DNA of 64,000 nucleotides from Ktedonobacteraceae bacterium (GTDB lineage Bacteria > Chloroflexota > Ktedonobacteria > Ktedonobacterales > Ktedonobacteraceae): contig DASRBN010000035.1 of NCBI GenBank assembly GCA_035653615.1, positions 186,001 through 250,000 of the forward strand, written 5' to 3'. The notes beneath the pieces are model-generated. The model ran no database searches, had not been told where the DNA came from, and saw only the letters and a program-made list of their open reading frames with translations. Positions 53,403-61,206 of the stretch are shown piece after piece (within the stretch, counting starts at the first letter, position 1; each line of letters starts with the position of its first letter). Made by a program: the position numbers and the translations under genes.

Positions 53403-53618
53403 GTGGAAAACGCATTTCCCCGGTGTCGCAAATGTGGTGAAGGTGATCTGGTTCCGCTTTCGGATTTCGGTAGCCAGGGAGCTTCCATTGAGTACAAGGC
53501 CTGGGTTTGCACCAACCCGTCGTGCCTGTACAATATCAAGATCCGTAACGGCGATATCATCATTAATGAACCCATCAGTGATGGGTCACTTCACTCGTAT
53601 CGCGGCAGCCGCACGTAA
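53403..53618 (+). CDS. Small zinc-ribbon protein
   Basis: 71 residues from GTG 53403, chosen because GGAGG (53391-53395) sits seven bases before it. The sequence has C-R-K-C near residue 9 and C-T-N-P-S-C near residue 36, a treble-clef/zinc-ribbon spacing, with Phe/Tyr/Trp residues between. It resembles small Zn-binding proteins of unknown role. Two promoters and a terminator bracket it, so it is a stand-alone gene ahead of ftsY. Confidence 0.75.
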   Translation: MENAFPRCRKCGEGDLVPLSDFGSQGASIEYKAWVCTNPSCLYNIKIRNGDIIINEPISDGSLHSYRGSRT

Positions 53619-53652
53619 TTATTGAGGTGCCGCGGTCAGTGAATGTGAGTTG

Positions 53653-53687
53653 AAAGGCAAAAGGCAAAACCTTTTCCTTTTGCCTTT
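53653..53687 (+). terminator. Intrinsic terminator after the zinc-ribbon gene
   Basis: AAAGGCAAAAGG (53653-53664) and CCTTTTGCCTTT (53676-53687) form a perfect 12-bp stem, followed by TCTTTTT. Confidence 0.82.
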
Positions 53688-53723
53688 TCTTTTTATCTAC
53701 AGCGAAGAGGAGTCATTGCTGAC

Positions 53724-54782
53724 GTGCTCAATCGATTTTTTGGGCGACAACAAAAGCAGCAACAGGAAGAACAGCAACAGCAGCAACGGGAAGAACAGCC
53801 GCAACAGCAACAAGCACTCCAAAACCAACCAACAGCTGCTCCAGAGCGCGCAGGTGGGGACTCCACGTCTGAACAAAATCTTAATCCTTTTAAAAACAGC
53901 TTAAGCCGGACACGTAGACTTTTTGGCCGGGTTAGTGAATCTTTCCGTCAAAATGATATTACGGACGATCTGTGGGATGAGTTGGAGGAGGCGTTGATTA
54001 GTGCGGACGTTGGACCCAGTACGACGATGTGGCTGATGAACCGATTGCGCCAGCGAGCGACGGAAGAACAGATGCACACAGCCAACCAGGTACAGCACGC
54101 ACTGCGTCAGGAACTCGTCAAGTTGCTTGGGAAGCCTGCTCCGCTGTATTTTGCCAAACAATCCCCCCTTACTGTGATCCTGGTTATCGGCGTGAATGGC
54201 TCAGGTAAGACAACCAGCATAGCCAAGATGGCCTACCAGCTCACAAGAGAGGGGCATAAAGTAATCCTGGCGGCGGCAGATACTTTTCGTGCCGCGGCTA
54301 TCGACCAGCTCAAAGTGTGGGGTGAGCGGGTCAATGTGCCGGTAATCAGCCAGAGCCCGGGGTCGGATCCAGGCGCGGTAGTTTATGATGCAATCCAGGC
54401 GGCAGGAACACGCGGCAGCGATGTGTTGATCGTGGATACTGCCGGGCGTTTGCATACGAAGTATAACCTGATGGAAGAGTTGAAGAAGATCAACAAGGTT
54501 ATACAGAAACTGCTACCGGATGGCCCTCACGAGCTTTTGATGGTCATTGACGCAACTACGGGCCAGAACGCGCTGTTGGCGGCCCGCAAATTCGCGGAAG
54601 ATATCGGTTTGACGGGAGTGATCATTACCAAATTAGATAGTACCGCCAAGGGTGGCTTTGCATTTGCCGTCGCCGACGACCTGGGGGTACCGATTAAGTT
54701 TGTCGGTACGGGAGAAAAAGTCGGGGATTTAGCTCCTTTTGATCCACAGAGTTTTGTGGCGGCGCTTTTCGCGCAAGACTGA
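53724..54782 (+). CDS. ftsY: Signal recognition particle receptor FtsY
   Basis: 352-residue SRP-family GTPase that docks SRP-ribosome complexes at the membrane. A short Gln-rich N-terminus (residues 8-40) replaces the acidic A domain. The N domain follows, then G1 [10 protein letters not shown], the insertion motif [16 protein letters not shown]3 DTAGRLH, G4 [10 protein letters not shown] and the end [20 protein letters not shown]. The GTG start at 53724 has GAGGAG about 11 bases upstream. accD begins 15 bp after the stop, so it is likely cotranscribed. Confidence 0.94.
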   Translation: MLNRFFGRQQKQQQEEQQQQQREEQPQQQQALQNQPTAAPERAGGDSTSEQNLNPFKNSLSRTRRLFGRVSESFRQNDITDDLWDELEEALISADVGPSTTMWLMNRLRQRATEEQMHTANQVQHALRQELVKLLGKPAPLYFAKQSPLTVILVIGVNGSGKTTSIAKMAYQLTREGHKVILAAADTFRAAAIDQLKVWGERVNVPVISQSPGSDPGAVVYDAIQAAGTRGSDVLIVDTAGRLHTKYNLMEELKKINKVIQKLLPDGPHELLMVIDATTGQNALLAARKFAEDIGLTGVIITKLDSTAKGGFAFAVADDLGVPIKFVGTGEKVGDLAPFDPQSFVAALFAQD

Positions 54783-54797
54783 CGAGGAGGGAACCAC

Positions 54798-55769
54798 ATG
54801 GTCAAGGAAGCTGCCATTCCACCTACCGGGCAATCCTCTACCGGAAAGGATGAGAGACCGGGCGCGCCCGCGGGTAACCTGGTGGTGAAATGCCCCAAGT
54901 GCCGCGAAATCTTGCTGGCGCGCGAGTGGGAGAAGAACTTGAAAGTGTGCTCTCGGTGCAACTTTCATTTCAAGCTGTCAGCATTCGAGCGTATTGAACT
55001 GCTGGTAGACCCGGGCAGCTTTGTCGAAACAGACGGTGATATGGTTTCTGTTGACCCCCTCAAATTCGTCACCCGCACCAAAGATGAGGTGCAGTTCTAC
55101 GCGAAAAAGCTCGAAGAAGAGCGTCAGAAGGTGGGCCTGAATGAGGCAGTGGTGAGTGGCTATGCTACTATCGAGGCGCTGCCGCTTGCGCTTGCCGTGA
55201 TGGATTTTCGTTTTATCGGCGGCAGTATGGGTTCCGTAGTTGGCGAGAAGATTACGCGCGCGATAGAACTGGGCATCGAGAAAAACATAGCGGTACTGAT
55301 CTGCTCCGCGTCGGGAGGCGCCCGTATGCAAGAGGGTCTTTATTCGCTGATGCAGATGGCCAAAGCATCTGCGGCGCTGGCAAAACTGGGCGAGGCGAAA
55401 CTGCCATACTTCAGCTTGCTTACGGACCCTACGACGGGCGGCGTGACGGCCAGCTTCGCGATGCTGGGCGACGTGACGATTGCCGAGCCCGGGGCGCTGA
55501 TCTGTTTCGCCGGTCCGCGCGTCATCGAGCAAAACATGCATATGAAGCTGCCTGAGGGGGCAGTCACCTCAGAATTTGTTCTCCAGCACGGCATGATCGA
55601 TGCGATAGTACACAGGCGCGACCTGCGGTCAACGTTTGCTCGCCTCTTACGCTTATATACACCCAATGCAGCTCGCCAGGCTGAAAATCTTCTACCCACT
55701 ACTATAAAAATGGAGCCGAATTCAGCAGATAGAAGAGGGGAAAGCGATGGCCTACGACCTGGAATTTGA
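54798..55769 (+). CDS. accD: Acetyl-CoA carboxylase carboxyltransferase subunit beta
   Basis: 323 residues. With AccA it transfers carboxyl from biotin to acetyl-CoA to make malonyl-CoA. The N-terminal zinc ribbon C-P-K-C ... C-S-R-C lies at about residues 33-55. The crotonase-fold core shows VMDFRFIGGSMGSVVGEKI, CSASGGARMQEGLYSLMQMAK and LTDPTTGGVTASFAMLGD. GAGGAGG precedes the ATG. The accA start overlaps its end by 23 bp. Confidence 0.95.
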   Translation: MVKEAAIPPTGQSSTGKDERPGAPAGNLVVKCPKCREILLAREWEKNLKVCSRCNFHFKLSAFERIELLVDPGSFVETDGDMVSVDPLKFVTRTKDEVQFYAKKLEEERQKVGLNEAVVSGYATIEALPLALAVMDFRFIGGSMGSVVGEKITRAIELGIEKNIAVLICSASGGARMQEGLYSLMQMAKASAALAKLGEAKLPYFSLLTDPTTGGVTASFAMLGDVTIAEPGALICFAGPRVIEQNMHMKLPEGAVTSEFVLQHGMIDAIVHRRDLRSTFARLLRLYTPNAARQAENLLPTTIKMEPNSADRRGESDGLRPGI

Positions 55770-56706
55770 GAAGCCGCTTGCCGAGCTCGAGAGAAAGATC
55801 ACGAGTTTGCAGCGCAAGGGCGACCACCTGAAGCCGAACGAGCACCGGCAGTTGCAGGAGGCTGAACGCGAACTACGCCATCGCACGGAGGAGATTTACC
55901 GCAATCTCACTGCCTGGGAGACGGTGCAGGTGGCCCGTCACAAGGACCGCCCACATGCCCTGGATTATATTCATCTGATGTGCGAGGACTTCTTCGAACT
56001 GCATGGTGACCGCGCGTTCAACGACGATCATGCCATTGTGGCAGGCACCGCGAAACTGGATGGCGAGACGGTGATGCTGGTCTGTCATCAAAAGGGTCGC
56101 GATATAAAAGAGAATCAGTTTCGTAACTTCGGCATGCCACACCCCGAGGGGTATCGTAAAGCGGGTCGATTGATGCTACAGGCAGAAAAATTCGGTTTTC
56201 CGATTATTTGCCTGATCGATACGCCGGCAGCATTTCCCGGTCTGGAGGATGAGGAGCGCGGGCAGGCAGAGGCCATCGCTTCGAATCTGTATTTGATGGC
56301 GCGCCTGCGTGTTCCCTCGATTGGTGTTGTAACCGGTGAGGGCGGTAGCGGAGGCGCCCTTGCCATTAGCGTGACCGACCGCCTGCTGATGCTGGAATAT
56401 GCGGTCTACAGCGTTGCGCCACCCGAATCGGCGGCGTCAATACTCTGGCGCGACAAGGTCTACGCGCCCCAGGCAGCGGAGGCTATGCGAGTCAGCGCCC
56501 GCGAACTGAAGGAAATTCACCTGGTAGATGAGTTGATTCCTGAGCCGCTGGGTGGTGCGCATCACAATCACCAGCTCACGGCGGATAACCTGAAGGCGGC
56601 CCTGCTGAAAAATCTGGCCGAGTTGAAAAAGATTCCCATCGATGATCTGCTGGAGATGCGCTATCAAAAGTACCGGTTGATTGGGGAGTACGGTAGGGTG
56701 TCGTGA
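55747..56706 (+). CDS. accA: Acetyl-CoA carboxylase carboxyltransferase subunit alpha
   Basis: 319 residues, the normal AccA length. The N-terminal helical part FEKPLAELERKI is followed by RPHALDYIHLMCEDFFELHGDRAFNDD, then GRDIKENQFRNFGMPHPEGYRKA, LIDTPAAFPGLEDEERGQAEAIA and GEGGSGGALAISVTDRLLMLEYAVYSVAPPESAASILWRD. All catalytic oxyanion segments are intact. Overlap with accD by 23 bp implies coupled, equimolar synthesis. The biotin carboxylase and BCCP genes are not in the window. Confidence 0.95.
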   Translation: MAYDLEFEKPLAELERKITSLQRKGDHLKPNEHRQLQEAERELRHRTEEIYRNLTAWETVQVARHKDRPHALDYIHLMCEDFFELHGDRAFNDDHAIVAGTAKLDGETVMLVCHQKGRDIKENQFRNFGMPHPEGYRKAGRLMLQAEKFGFPIICLIDTPAAFPGLEDEERGQAEAIASNLYLMARLRVPSIGVVTGEGGSGGALAISVTDRLLMLEYAVYSVAPPESAASILWRDKVYAPQAAEAMRVSARELKEIHLVDELIPEPLGGAHHNHQLTADNLKAALLKNLAELKKIPIDDLLEMRYQKYRLIGEYGRVS

Positions 56707-56787
56707 GATGATGAAGATTTCAAAATAAAGCCAAAAATGATATTGACTTTGGGCTTTTGATGCGTTATCATACAGCCTGTCCGACTG

Positions 56788-56870
56788 GCCGGCGTGGCGG
56801 AACGGTATACGCGCTTGTCTCAAAAACAAGTCCCCTTACGGGGTTGAGGGTTCGAATCCCTCCACCGGCA
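56788..56870 (+). tRNA. tRNA-Leu (anticodon CAA)
   Basis: Class II tRNA of 83 nt. Anticodon stem CTTGT/ACAAG with loop CTCAAAA (anticodon CAA, reads UUG), a long variable arm TCCCCTTACGGGG, T-arm GAGGG-TTCGAAT-CCCTC and an acceptor stem ending CACCGGC plus discriminator A. Position 6 is C opposite A67, one mismatch. The genome continues CTA, so CCA must be added by enzyme. Its last 14 nt are the start of a 128-bp direct repeat bounding a small island. Confidence 0.93.
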
Positions 56871-56984
56871 CTACCTCATCTATTGCTGTCTCCCAACATC
56901 TTCCAGCCCCTCTAGAAGCCAATCGAATTTCCACTACCATCCACCGAAATCCAGGCTTGTCTACCGGTTTTGCTGTCAAATGCT
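56857..56984. repeat. Left 128-bp direct repeat (attL-like) at the tRNA-Leu 3' end
   Basis: Begins inside the tRNA-Leu T-arm and runs 114 bp beyond the gene. It is repeated at 59465-59592 with only two mismatches (CC versus TG in the stretch before CTCTAGAAG). Confidence 0.9.
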
Positions 56985-57063
56985 ACAAAATGAACCAGGT
57001 GTAGGTGCGCTTCCAAGGCCTGTTATAAAGACAAACCAGGCTCACTCATATTTTTTGCTGATC

Positions 57064-57228
57064 ATGACACACCTCCAGGACCAGATTATCGGCCTCCAGA
57101 GCCAGGCCATCGACCTGGATGGAAATATGAAAAGACTTCAGACTGAGATGCAGGAAACACGAGAAGAGATTGCCGATTTGAAATTTATCGCTCAGCAAAT
57201 TCTAGCACGGTTACCCGCAGAACCATAG
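57064..57228 (+). CDS. Small coiled-coil protein
   Basis: 54 residues from ATG 57064. Heptad-like pattern IIGLQSQAIDLDGNMKRLQ then LQTEMQETREEIADLKFIA suggests one long coiled coil. No good ribosome-binding site is seen. It resembles the short coiled-coil regulatory tails found next to phage or island genes. Lies within the tRNA-Leu island. May be non-coding. Confidence 0.42.
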   Translation: MTHLQDQIIGLQSQAIDLDGNMKRLQTEMQETREEIADLKFIAQQILARLPAEP

Positions 57229-57352
57229 TCTTGTTAATTCCGTTGTTTCTTCCAACTATCCGCCATCTATCCGCCATTCCCTATGAGAAGCCAGTGACTT
57301 ATGCTAAAATGAAGAGCACTTCAGATGATGAGAAGAATGTAAAGAGGCTGCT

Positions 57353-57403
57353 ATGGTGAAACTAACTGAGATGGAACTGAAGAAGCTGAGTACCTTCCTG
57401 TAG
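57353..57403 (+). pseudogene. Truncated duplicate of the AlbA_2 gene start
   Basis: Reads MVKLTEMELKKLSTFL and stops; the intact gene at 57805 begins MGKLSETELKALIKGG. The 50 bp upstream are also similar (ATCCGCCATT, CTTATGCTAAAAT) to the segment before 57805. An upstream duplication with decay is the simplest explanation. Confidence 0.6.
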
Positions 57404-57686
57404 TACAGCATTATTGGGAATAGATGGTGGAAGTGGCGAAAGGGTATGGTGGATAGTAATTAAGGAGAACATATCCGCCATCCTTGAAAAAGAGCACACA
57501 ATGCCTGAAGGTCAGGCAAAATTATCATCATGGTTTCAAGTGGCCACTGGAAGCCCTTAATGTATGCTTTTCAGAGCTGTCATTTGCGCCATCTATCCGC
57601 CATTTTCCCTGAGGGATTCCTTAGTTGTGTCGCAAAAGTCGCTTGCTATCGCTGTTCAAGTAACAAGCTCATCGATATTTAGACCC

Positions 57687-57731
57687 TTTCAGACATTTCT
57701 TCAGACATTTCTTCAGACATTTCTTCGGACA
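57687..57731 (+). repeat. 12-bp tandem repeat
   Basis: About three and a half units of TTTCTTCAGACA, the last with one change. It lies between the fossil 5' end and the AlbA_2 gene. Confidence 0.8.
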
Positions 57732-57804
57732 TCCTCTAGGAGAAACCCGCTGCTTATGCTAAAATTGGACTGTCTTAAACAATGACAGAGTTAATGGAGA
57801 TAGT

Positions 57805-59295
57805 ATGGGTAAGCTGAGCGAGACAGAACTGAAGGCACTTATTAAAGGTGGAGAGACAAATACGGTCGAGCTGAAATTAGCTGCACCGCGAGCAGTTGAT
57901 TTAGCAGAGAGGCTCTGTGGAATGGCTAATGCGAGAGGTGGAATCGTGATTATTGGGGTTGAAGACTCTACCCATAAGGTGGTGGGAGTGCCTGATGAAC
58001 GTATTGGAGAAACAATGGATGTCGTTCTACGGGCTGCCAGGCAGGTGATCAAGCCAGAACTCGTGCTAGACCCACCCGAGCCAGAAGTCTATGTGCTCGC
58101 CGGGAAAAGGCTGCTCGTTGTTACCATACCGCCAACAGATGGTCCAGTGTATCAAGCCGGGGGCATTTTTTGGGTACGGCAGGGAACCCAAACCAGAGCA
58201 TTAACTATGACAGAATTATCAGAAATGATCTACGATCGAGGTCTACGTGATTGGGAGCTTGAACCTACGTACAACGCAACAATGGAAGATATCGATTTGG
58301 AAAAGGTGAGAGCTTTCATTGCACGTCGTTCAGCCTCCGCTCGGCAGTCGGGTCGTTTCAAGAATATCGATCGGTCACTGATTGGTATGCGGTGCGCAAT
58401 AGAGGTGAGCAGCGGGACAATCGTTCCTACGAATGCTGGCATACTCTTCTTCGGACATAGTCCGCAGGACCATATCCCTCAAAGTGAGGTGGTATGTGTG
58501 TTGTTTCGAGAAACGGTTGGAGCCAGCCGGTATGCTGACCGTAAAATCGTGACGGGAACGCTCCAGGATTTGGTAGATGGCACCGAGGCGTTTCTTAATC
58601 GGTACATCGCTGTAGGAGCGCGTGTTGAAGGCTGGAAGCGGATTGACATCCCTGAGTATTCCATTGAGGTGTTACGTGAGGCTGTCATTAATGCGGTAGT
58701 ACATCGGGATTATAGCAGGCGCGGTGAAAGAGTTCGCGTCTTTTATTATCCTGATCGGGTCGAGGTGCATAGTCCCGGTTTATTACTGCCTGGAATCACC
58801 GTTGAGCAGATGCAGCGCGGTGAGGTGCAATCCAAGCTCCGTAATCCTGTACTTGCGGGTTTATTGAGCGATATTCCTGGATACATAGAGCAAATTGGCA
58901 GCGGTGTCAGATTTATGTTAGATGAAACGAAGCGGATGGAACTTCCTGCTCCGCAATTTCGAGAGATGAGTGAGTTTATTGTGACATTCCAGAAAGCGCC
59001 AGCTTTACGTACTCCAGAGCCGCCATTGCAGCATCAAGGAGGAACACTTTGGGAAGAGCATGAGGATTCCTTTCCCGAGGTAGTGGTGCAGGATCGCCGT
59101 GCTGAGCAGGTGGAAAAGAGATTGATACAGGCATTGCATTATGTCCAGGAACATGGGTTTATCACGAATGGGATCTACAGGCAATTGACGGGTGTAACTG
59201 ATAGAACAGCTCATAGGGATTTGGAAAAGTTGGTAGAACGAGGAAGGTTAAAAGGCACTGGCCAGCGAGCAGCACGCCGCTACGTGCTAGCGTAG
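57805..59295 (+). CDS. AlbA_2 (Schlafen AlbA-like) ATP-binding protein with C-terminal winged helix
   Basis: 496 residues. The N-terminal AlbA_2 domain (about 8-130) shows ALIKGGETNTVELKLA, MANARGGIVIIGVED and IPPTDGPVYQAGGIFWVRQGTQTRAL. The middle (about 200-395) resembles the GHKL-like HATPase_c_4 part: VLREAVINAVVHRDYSRRGERVRVFYYPDRVEVHSPG, then LLPGITVEQM. The C-terminal 65 residues look like a winged helix (GVTDRTAHRDLEKLVERGRLKGTG). These proteins are often regulators or defence-associated. It is the only full-size gene of the tRNA-Leu island. Confidence 0.85.
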   Translation: MGKLSETELKALIKGGETNTVELKLAAPRAVDLAERLCGMANARGGIVIIGVEDSTHKVVGVPDERIGETMDVVLRAARQVIKPELVLDPPEPEVYVLAGKRLLVVTIPPTDGPVYQAGGIFWVRQGTQTRALTMTELSEMIYDRGLRDWELEPTYNATMEDIDLEKVRAFIARRSASARQSGRFKNIDRSLIGMRCAIEVSSGTIVPTNAGILFFGHSPQDHIPQSEVVCVLFRETVGASRYADRKIVTGTLQDLVDGTEAFLNRYIAVGARVEGWKRIDIPEYSIEVLREAVINAVVHRDYSRRGERVRVFYYPDRVEVHSPGLLLPGITVEQMQRGEVQSKLRNPVLAGLLSDIPGYIEQIGSGVRFMLDETKRMELPAPQFREMSEFIVTFQKAPALRTPEPPLQHQGGTLWEEHEDSFPEVVVQDRRAEQVEKRLIQALHYVQEHGFITNGIYRQLTGVTDRTAHRDLEKLVERGRLKGTGQRAARRYVLA

Positions 59296-59387
59296 TGGCA
59301 CTAGACGAGGGAAGGCGGCACAGTAAGTTGTCAGAACCTTACGACAATTCTTACGGCAACGGCAACGACTCTCTATGAACAAAGGCA

Positions 59388-59464
59388 TCCAAAAACGGAC
59401 GCGGGCCGGGGAAAGCGAGCACGGGGCGGGCCGGGAAAGACGGGGGCGGACGGCCCGGGCCGCT
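59388..59464. other. Very GC-rich block against the right island repeat
   Basis: About 77 bp that are almost all G/C (runs such as GCGGGCCGGGGAAAG, GGGGCGGGCCGGGAAAGACG, GGCCCGGGCC) stop exactly where the right 128-bp repeat begins. Nothing else in the window is like it. It could be the island end, a low-complexity insertion or an assembly error. Confidence 0.6.
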
Positions 59465-59592
59465 TCCCTCCACCGGCACTACCTCATCTATTGCTGTCTC
59501 CCAACATCTTCCAGCTGCTCTAGAAGCCAATCGAATTTCCACTACCATCCACCGAAATCCAGGCTTGTCTACCGGTTTTGCTGTCAAATGCT
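59465..59592. repeat. Right 128-bp direct repeat (attR-like)
   Basis: Copy of 56857-56984 with two mismatches, starting with the last 14 nt of tRNA-Leu (TCCCTCCACCGGCA). On the minus strand its inner part supplies the last codons of the broken CPBP gene. Confidence 0.9.
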
Positions 59593-60204
59593 GCAATCTG
59601 CCCAGGACGCAGGAGAACCAGGGCAATGGAAAAATAGATCAGGCAGAGAAGCATATTGAGCGTATGGGCAGCAATTGATGGAGCAGATAAAACGGATGCT
59701 GGATACATATCCTGATAGATCACTCCGATAACATCGAGGCCGGCGTGGAGCAGTACGTATTCGCAGCGACGCCAGGAGAACGCCCGCGCCCAGAGCTAAA
59801 ATGACCTGGTCAGCAGTATAGCCCCAGGAGGCACCGCTGAGTAGATGGGTCAGATGAACGCCTGCAAAACAGAAGGTAGAAAAGAGTACTGCTGGCCAGA
59901 TACCTTTAGGAAGCAGGCAGCGCATGATCACACCACGAAACATTCCTTCCTCAGCAAATCCGACCAACAATGAAAGGGTAATGCCAGTAACCAGCAGCAA
60001 GGTTGGCGCTCTAGTGATACCTCGCAAGGACAGTAATGTTGGTCCGACAATGAATAGAAGTGGCAGCAGACAGAGTAAGATTCCTTGCCCATTTACACCA
60101 CGCGTAAAGCCTGTTTCAGACCACCACCTTAATAACGCGATAGGCAATACAACAATTAATGCTATCAGCGTTTCGCGCACTGTGTCATAGAGCAACAAAG
60201 GCAT
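59520..60204 (-). pseudogene. CPBP-family intramembrane protease, frameshifted
   Basis: From ATG 60204 the frame gives a polytopic protein with the CPBP motifs GFAEEGMFRGVIMRCLLP (the E-E-x3-R motif) and FSTFCFAGVHLTHL, then ADQVILALGAGVLLASLRIRT. Here, near 59755-59775, the frame breaks. The continuation HAGLDVIGVIYQDMYP and TM segment LLCLIYFSIALVLL lie in another minus frame ending at 59520. The last 24 codons run into the right island repeat. The start overlaps the MerR gene end by 40 bp. If the frameshift is real, the membrane end is lost. Confidence 0.72.
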
Positions 60205-60959
60205 AATTGGATACTCTCCAGGAGGGAGTCTCTGGCGAGAAGCTCTCCACAAAACTCCTGCACATAGCGATGGAAGCAGGCCAGGGCTTCGATGCACTTC
60301 CAGCTTGTCAACGTCAGTTCCTCGCGCCTCTTCTCTACCGCCACAATTGCCTGTTCTGGCCGGCCTGCCGCCATCTCGTCCAGGACAGACCGAATGACGG
60401 AGAAGTTGTAGCCGGCCTCTCTGAGGAGAACCACTAGGCGCAGGCGCCGCATCTGTTGCTCGTCGTAGAGGCGATAGTGGCTGCTCCGGTCGCGCAACGG
60501 ATGCAAAAGGCCCTGCTGCTCCCAGAAATGCAGGGCTGAGACGCGCACACCAACCTGTCTGGCCGCCTCTCCCACCCGCAACGATTGAGGAGGGCGGCCA
60601 CTTTGCCGGGGCTCGGGTTGCGCGGCCAGGGCATGCAGGGCGCTGAGCGTCTGCTCGCATTCCCGGCGCTTGCTGGCAAGCTCGGCATGGCGCGAGTCGA
60701 TCAGTGCAAGTGCAGCTGAAAGGTCATCCTGATGAAGGGCCTGCATGATCTTCGGCACGCGCGGCCAGCCATAGCCACCAATCAGGGCACGAGCGGTCTT
60801 GAGCGCGGCAAGATGGCGCCGGGTGTAGAGACGGTAGCCGCTCTTGCTCCGTGAAGCTGCCGGCAACAGGCCCAGGCTCTCATAGTTGCGCACCTGCTGA
60901 ACGCTGATGCCTGCAGCTCTGGCCAGATCAATAGGACGCAAAGCATGACGAAGTTCCAT
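60165..60959 (-). CDS. MerR-family regulator with two DNA-binding domains in tandem
   Basis: 264 residues. Residues 7-75 form a full MerR winged helix (IDLARAAGISVQQVRNYESLGLLPAASRSKSGYRLYTRRH). After a helical linker rich in Ala and Arg, residues 127-195 form a second one (VGEAARQVGVRVSALHFWEQQGLLHPLRDRSSHYRLYDEQQ). Normal MerR proteins have one plus a dimerisation helix and effector domain. No typical metal-binding cysteine cluster; four cysteines near the end (CLCC, QC) overlap the CPBP start. A candidate operator lies 23 bp upstream. Confidence 0.87.
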   Translation of the reverse strand: MELRHALRPIDLARAAGISVQQVRNYESLGLLPAASRSKSGYRLYTRRHLAALKTARALIGGYGWPRVPKIMQALHQDDLSAALALIDSRHAELASKRRECEQTLSALHALAAQPEPRQSGRPPQSLRVGEAARQVGVRVSALHFWEQQGLLHPLRDRSSHYRLYDEQQMRRLRLVVLLREAGYNFSVIRSVLDEMAAGRPEQAIVAVEKRREELTLTSWKCIEALACFHRYVQEFCGELLARDSLLESIQLCLCCSMTQCAKR

Positions 60960-60981
60960 GTAAAACTCTCAAGAACGTTAT

Positions 60982-61008
60982 AGAGACTTCTCTTCCATAC
61001 ATGTCTCT
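60982..61008. promoter_or_regulatory. Candidate MerR operator
   Basis: AGAGAC (60982-60987) and GTCTCT (61003-61008) are inverted about a 15-bp interval, with TATA on both outer sides. It lies 23-49 bp before the MerR gene start, where MerR proteins bind between -35 and -10. Confidence 0.4.
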
Positions 61009-61206
61009 TTATACCACATGGCATAAGAATATTCCGCTTGCTAACCCTCCAATATTGCATCTGTGTTGTAGATTAGGCATGTGATCCAGAAAAAGCCCGG
61101 CCAGGCTGGATCGGAGATGTATGACGAATTTTAACAAAATAGTCCGGAGGAGGAGAAGATTTCTCATTGGATAAATGGTACAGTGAAAACAATGAAAGGT
61201 AGTCTC

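Larger units (their letters stand above)
56857..59592. mobile_element. Small tRNA-Leu-associated genomic island
   Basis: Direct repeats of 128 bp start at the 3' end of tRNA-Leu and at 59465, the architecture left by site-specific recombination at a tRNA. A crossover would release a 2,608-bp circle. Inside are a 54-residue coiled-coil protein, a duplicated promoter/5' end of the next gene, a tandem 12-bp repeat and an AlbA_2 protein. No integrase is present, so it would need one in trans, or the repeat pair is a leftover of a larger element. Confidence 0.65.

Noticed and set aside
57687-57731. Possible CRISPR array
   Set aside because: Contiguous 12-bp units without spacers; a simple tandem repeat.
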